Assembly: GCA_029983755.1 (NCBI GenBank)
Contig: JASBYX010000004.1
Span: forward strand, 1-61,827
Reading direction: 5' to 3'
Length of the DNA stretch: 61,827 bases
Source: Anaerovoracaceae bacterium
GTDB lineage: Bacteria; Bacillota; Clostridia; Peptostreptococcales; Anaerovoracaceae
In this document: positions 58,683-61,827 of the stretch, piece after piece
Numbering within the stretch: position 1 is the stretch's first letter
How the letters are laid out: every line of letters begins with the position of its first letter
Notes under the pieces: model-generated
The model's input: only the letters and a program-made list of their open reading frames with translations
Told to the model about the DNA's origin: nothing
Databases searched by the model: none
Position numbers and translations under genes: made by a program

Positions 58683-61600
58683 ATGGCGGGTTTTAGCTGG
58701 AATAGAGAACAGAATATTGCAATTAATTCTAAGGTAAAAGCTATGCTTGTTGCAGCGGCAGCAGGATCGGGAAAGACAGCCGTAATGGTTCAGCGTATCA
58801 TTGAACTCATCAAGGCAGGTACACCTATTGATAAGATGCTGATTGTAACCTTTACGAATGCCTCCACAGCGGATATGAAGGCTAAAATTCGAAAGGCAGT
58901 TAAGAAAGAAATCATGGAAGCTGAAGACCATGAGAAGAGGGAACTTTTTCGAAGACAACTTGATGCCCTAAACAGGGCGAATATAAGCAATTTTCACGGC
59001 TTCGCCATGAATGTAATCAAGCAGTTTTTTCATAAGCTGCCTGATCTTGAGCCGGGATTTCGAGTTGAAGAGGATCTGAGACTTAAGCTGATCAAAAGCC
59101 AGGTTATAGACGACTTGTTTTATGAGTACTTCAACAGCGATGGGGAAGAACATGAGAAATTCACAGCATTTTTGGACTCATATACAGACGGTAGAAGATT
59201 TGTGAGAGTCAAGGAGCAGATTATCGCCCTCCACGAAGCCTTTAGGAACATTCCAAACTATATGGATGAGATTCCTAAGCTGATTGAGAAGATGAAGGGA
59301 ATCAGAACCGGGGATGATTTTCTAAATTATAACGATAACAGAGATAAGTACAGGGAAAGAGTAGAAGGCCTTGTAAGTTCCATACTTCGAGACTATCATC
59401 GCGGTCAAATGGTTGCAGTGGATGCAGGTTACAATTTACTTTCAGAAAAAGTGATAACACCACTTAGAGTTGCTCCTGCAGAGAGATTGAATGAGGAAAT
59501 TATCTCAGGAAACTTTGAGACAGCCTTGGGTTTGGCCAGGGAGCTTGCTAACCTCAAATATATGGTACCATCTGCCAAAGAACTGAATGTGACAGCTGAG
59601 GAAAGGAAAAATCTTCAGCAGATGAAGAAGAGCTTTGAAGATGGCTGCTCCGGTGCTCAAGGACTTAAGGGCAAACACAGCCTACTAGAAGAAGTCATTA
59701 AAATTTTAAAAATCTTGATAAACGAAGGGGGAAATTTGGATGGTGAGGTCGGATACTATCGAAAAACCCTTGATAATTCCGAATTTATTCTCAGCTTTAC
59801 CCTTGAGTTTGACAGAAGGTATTCAAAGGCAAAGAGAGAAGCCGGGGTTATCGACTTTGCGGACATCGAGCACTTTGCAATAGAAATATTAAACGACAAG
59901 GGAGCCTGTGATTTTTATAGAAAGAAATTTGATCACATATTTGTTGATGAATATCAGGACACGAGTGCCCTTCAAGAATATGTGATTCAGAAGATTTCCA
60001 CAGACAGCTCTCTTTTCATGGTTGGAGACATTAAGCAGAGCATATACTCATTCAGAAAAGCTGATCCAAGCATTTTCCTTTCCAAATACAATGGCTTTGT
60101 TCACGAGAGTTCTCTTAACACAGACGGAGACGCCAACTCCAAAGGGATAGATGAGTCTGACAAGGAAATCATAGTGGATCTATCTGCAAACTATAGAAGC
60201 AAAATAGAAATTCTTGATGTGGTAAATCAGCTGTTTTCAGATACTATGGCAGGGTATGACGAAAATAGCAGCCTCAAACATGGAGCACCAAACCCTTCTG
60301 CCTTGCACCACGACCCCGTCTACTATTTTGTTGACGATGACAAAGAAAACTTTGAGGACAGGGATAGGGCGGATCTGGAAGCGGTTGCAATTGCAAAGAT
60401 AATCACTGAGAGCTTAGGGAAGGAGTATTACGATTCCAAAGAGGGGGTTGTCAAGAAAATAGGATATGGGGATATAGTAATCCTGTCCAAAGCTGTGAAA
60501 AACCACGGCACGAAGATGGCACGAAAACTTGAGGAATTCGGGATACCGGTTTATGTTACCAAGAAGGGGGACTTCTTTGACGCAATCGAAGTCAGAATTT
60601 TCTTTAACCTCTTACAGGTAATAAACAACAGGCTGATGGATTTACCGTTATTATCGGTTTTGCACTCAGAACTCTTTGGATTCACTGAGGCTGAGCTTGC
60701 AGAAATAGCCTTGAGCAAGGAACAGTATTTCTATCTAAAAATGATGGATTATCTGGATAATGGAAGTGATCAGGATTTGAAGGACAAAATACTTGACTTC
60801 GATGTTTTGATTAAAGGGTTTTCGGAGTTTTCCATGGAGAATGACCTGGATGTGCTTCTTTGGAATGTCATGCAGGATACAGGGTACTTCCTCATGGTGG
60901 GAGCTATGCCTATGGGGGAATTGAGGCAGGCTAATCTTCAGTATCTGGTGGAGCTGGCCCTTGATTATGAGAACAACGGAAATGCAGGACTTAGTGGCTT
61001 CCTTGAAACTTTGAACAAAATAAAGACAGATGAATCCCTCATGATGGAGGAGGCTGATATGGCCGGAGAGGGAAGAAATGCCGTCAGAATCATGACGATT
61101 CATCAGAGTAAAGGTCTTGAATTTCCAATGGTCATCCTAGCCAGATATAACAGTCAGCTAATGGGGAACAATATGGATGTTTCGTGGGTATTCAACAAGG
61201 ATTTGGGTCTTGGATTGCCTGGAAAAGAGGGAGTATTCTCAAAAGGGAAAAAGACAATTCTTCAGGAGTTGATTGAGGACTTAAAGAAGAAGGGGGATAT
61301 GGAAGAATATCTCAGGCTTCTCTACGTTGCATTGACAAGGGCAACTGATATTTTAAATGTTGTAGGTGTCAGTCAATCTTCGTATAGAGAATCCTTTGCG
61401 ACTTTGGCAGAGTGGAGTGGAATTAAGAAGGAAATCAGCATAGGTGAACTGGATGATTTCGCAAGAAACTACGCTTTTTCCACTGATGCTGAAACTGATA
61501 CAGATCTTGATGATAGCGACATTGCAAGCTCGGATGTGGCAAGCCCAATTATGGCAACGGGTGTTTGCGATGTAGATGGTATTGATGCTGGTGTTAAGGA

Positions 61601-61827
61601 AGATGTTTACAAAAGACTCGATTACCGTTATCCGTTTGAGAGTGCCGGACTTGTGAGCCCGAAGTACTCTGTAACGGAAGTTAATAAGATGATGCCTCAC
61701 ACGGAAGTGAATAAGATGATGCCCCACGATGAAGAGGACACCGGGGAGCAGGTGCCTACCCTTACAGTGGCTCAGCTACCGGAATCCGTGGTTGTTGACT
61801 CCGGTGACCTGGCCCCGGCCCCGGGGC
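58683..61827 (+). CDS. addA: ATP-dependent helicase/nuclease subunit A (AddA), cut by the window end
   Basis: The first 1048 codons of a double-strand break repair helicase-nuclease that works with AddB. Starts at 58683 behind GGAGGTG (M-A-G-F-S-W-N-R-E-Q-N). UvrD-type motifs: Walker A A-A-A-G-S-G-K-T (residues 25-32), V-T-F-T-N-A-S-T-A-D-M-K, Walker B V-D-E-Y-Q-D-T-S, G-D-I-K-Q-S-I-Y-S-F-R, motif IV-V around H-Q-S-K-G-L-E-F-P, and Y-V-A-L-T-R-A-T-D. The C-terminal nuclease domain lies beyond the edge. After P-K-Y-S-V-T-E-V-N there is a tandem 9-residue repeat and a Pro-rich stretch not usual for AddA. addB is not upstream. Confidence 0.93.
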   Translation, partial: MAGFSWNREQNIAINSKVKAMLVAAAAGSGKTAVMVQRIIELIKAGTPIDKMLIVTFTNASTADMKAKIRKAVKKEIMEAEDHEKRELFRRQLDALNRANISNFHGFAMNVIKQFFHKLPDLEPGFRVEEDLRLKLIKSQVIDDLFYEYFNSDGEEHEKFTAFLDSYTDGRRFVRVKEQIIALHEAFRNIPNYMDEIPKLIEKMKGIRTGDDFLNYNDNRDKYRERVEGLVSSILRDYHRGQMVAVDAGYNLLSEKVITPLRVAPAERLNEEIISGNFETALGLARELANLKYMVPSAKELNVTAEERKNLQQMKKSFEDGCSGAQGLKGKHSLLEEVIKILKILINEGGNLDGEVGYYRKTLDNSEFILSFTLEFDRRYSKAKREAGVIDFADIEHFAIEILNDKGACDFYRKKFDHIFVDEYQDTSALQEYVIQKISTDSSLFMVGDIKQSIYSFRKADPSIFLSKYNGFVHESSLNTDGDANSKGIDESDKEIIVDLSANYRSKIEILDVVNQLFSDTMAGYDENSSLKHGAPNPSALHHDPVYYFVDDDKENFEDRDRADLEAVAIAKIITESLGKEYYDSKEGVVKKIGYGDIVILSKAVKNHGTKMARKLEEFGIPVYVTKKGDFFDAIEVRIFFNLLQVINNRLMDLPLLSVLHSELFGFTEAELAEIALSKEQYFYLKMMDYLDNGSDQDLKDKILDFDVLIKGFSEFSMENDLDVLLWNVMQDTGYFLMVGAMPMGELRQANLQYLVELALDYENNGNAGLSGFLETLNKIKTDESLMMEEADMAGEGRNAVRIMTIHQSKGLEFPMVILARYNSQLMGNNMDVSWVFNKDLGLGLPGKEGVFSKGKKTILQELIEDLKKKGDMEEYLRLLYVALTRATDILNVVGVSQSSYRESFATLAEWSGIKKEISIGELDDFARNYAFSTDAETDTDLDDSDIASSDVASPIMATGVCDVDGIDAGVKEDVYKRLDYRYPFESAGLVSPKYSVTEVNKMMPHTEVNKMMPHDEEDTGEQVPTLTVAQLPESVVVDSGDLAPAPG
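61674..61727 (+). repeat. Tandem 27-base repeat inside addA
   Basis: 61674-61700 and 61701-61727 are adjacent copies of a 27-base unit with two mismatches, in frame, each coding T-E-V-N-K-M-M-P-H. The first copy continues the conserved S-V-T-E motif, so the second is the duplicated one. Confidence 0.95.

Overview
The window looks like a chromosome segment from a strictly anaerobic, amino-acid-fermenting member of the Clostridia. Pointers are the lysine fermentation genes (kamA, kamB, kamC, kamD, kamE, two kdd, kal), an arginine deiminase set (arcB, arcA, arcC), pyruvate formate-lyase, a GlnK/GlnL-type two-component pair, FeoAAB iron uptake, strong AGGAGG ribosome sites and moderate to low G+C. 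A relative of Mogibacterium/Eubacterium (Anaerovoracaceae or Peptostreptococcales) is my guess; the species cannot be read from this sequence. No tRNA, rRNA or CRISPR array was seen.

Layout: 1-1060 holds a decayed IS3-type transposase and an SdpI-like membrane protein. 1170-3910 is a pantothenate operon (panD, panC, panS-like transporter) behind a leader with a small ORF and a terminator. 3945-23820 is the lysine fermentation region: kal (minus strand), an inserted unknown gene flanked by two copies of a 171-bp direct repeat, a sigma-54 activator whose sensor is a decayed copy of the pathway dehydrogenase Kdd, a Fic protein, kdd copy 1 behind a clear sigma-54 promoter, an oligopeptide permease operon (oppBCDFA), kdd copy 2 behind a sigma-70-type promoter, then kamA, kamB, kamC, kamD, kamE. 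Kce and AtoAD, also needed for the pathway, are not in the window.

23870-31770 holds small membrane proteins, a flavin-type oxidase, a GntR regulator divergent from a dimethylargininase (ddaH) plus an amino acid antiporter, a 58-residue desulforedoxin-like protein, a PfkB kinase, a CAT-fold acyltransferase and a threonine aldolase. 31860-35630 is an iron operon (feoA, feoA, feoB, Cys-rich FeoB partner) followed by a DtxR-type regulator; overlapping inverted repeats at the feo promoter are its likely operator. 35790-41290 holds a Na/phosphate transporter, MreB, an RNA methyltransferase and a MocR-type regulator whose PLP lysine is missing.

41500-44970 is arcB-arcA-arcC. 45010-48830 is a glutamine two-component system and its probable target symporter. 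49220-54650 holds a U32 protein and pflB-pflA. 54855-58530 holds a DUF6382-like protein, a YhcG-type nuclease and gpmI (minus). addA runs off the right edge and carries a tandem repeat insertion.

How the genes fit together: peptides enter through Opp. Lysine is degraded by KamA, KamDE (kept active by KamB/KamC), Kdd and Kal. Arginine, and perhaps host-derived methylarginines through DdaH, are turned to citrulline and then to ornithine and ATP by ArcB/ArcC. Glutamine uptake is under its own two-component control, and pyruvate is split by Pfl. The most unusual element is the lysine-pathway regulator built from a pathway enzyme, together with the recent duplication that placed a new gene under a copy of its promoter.
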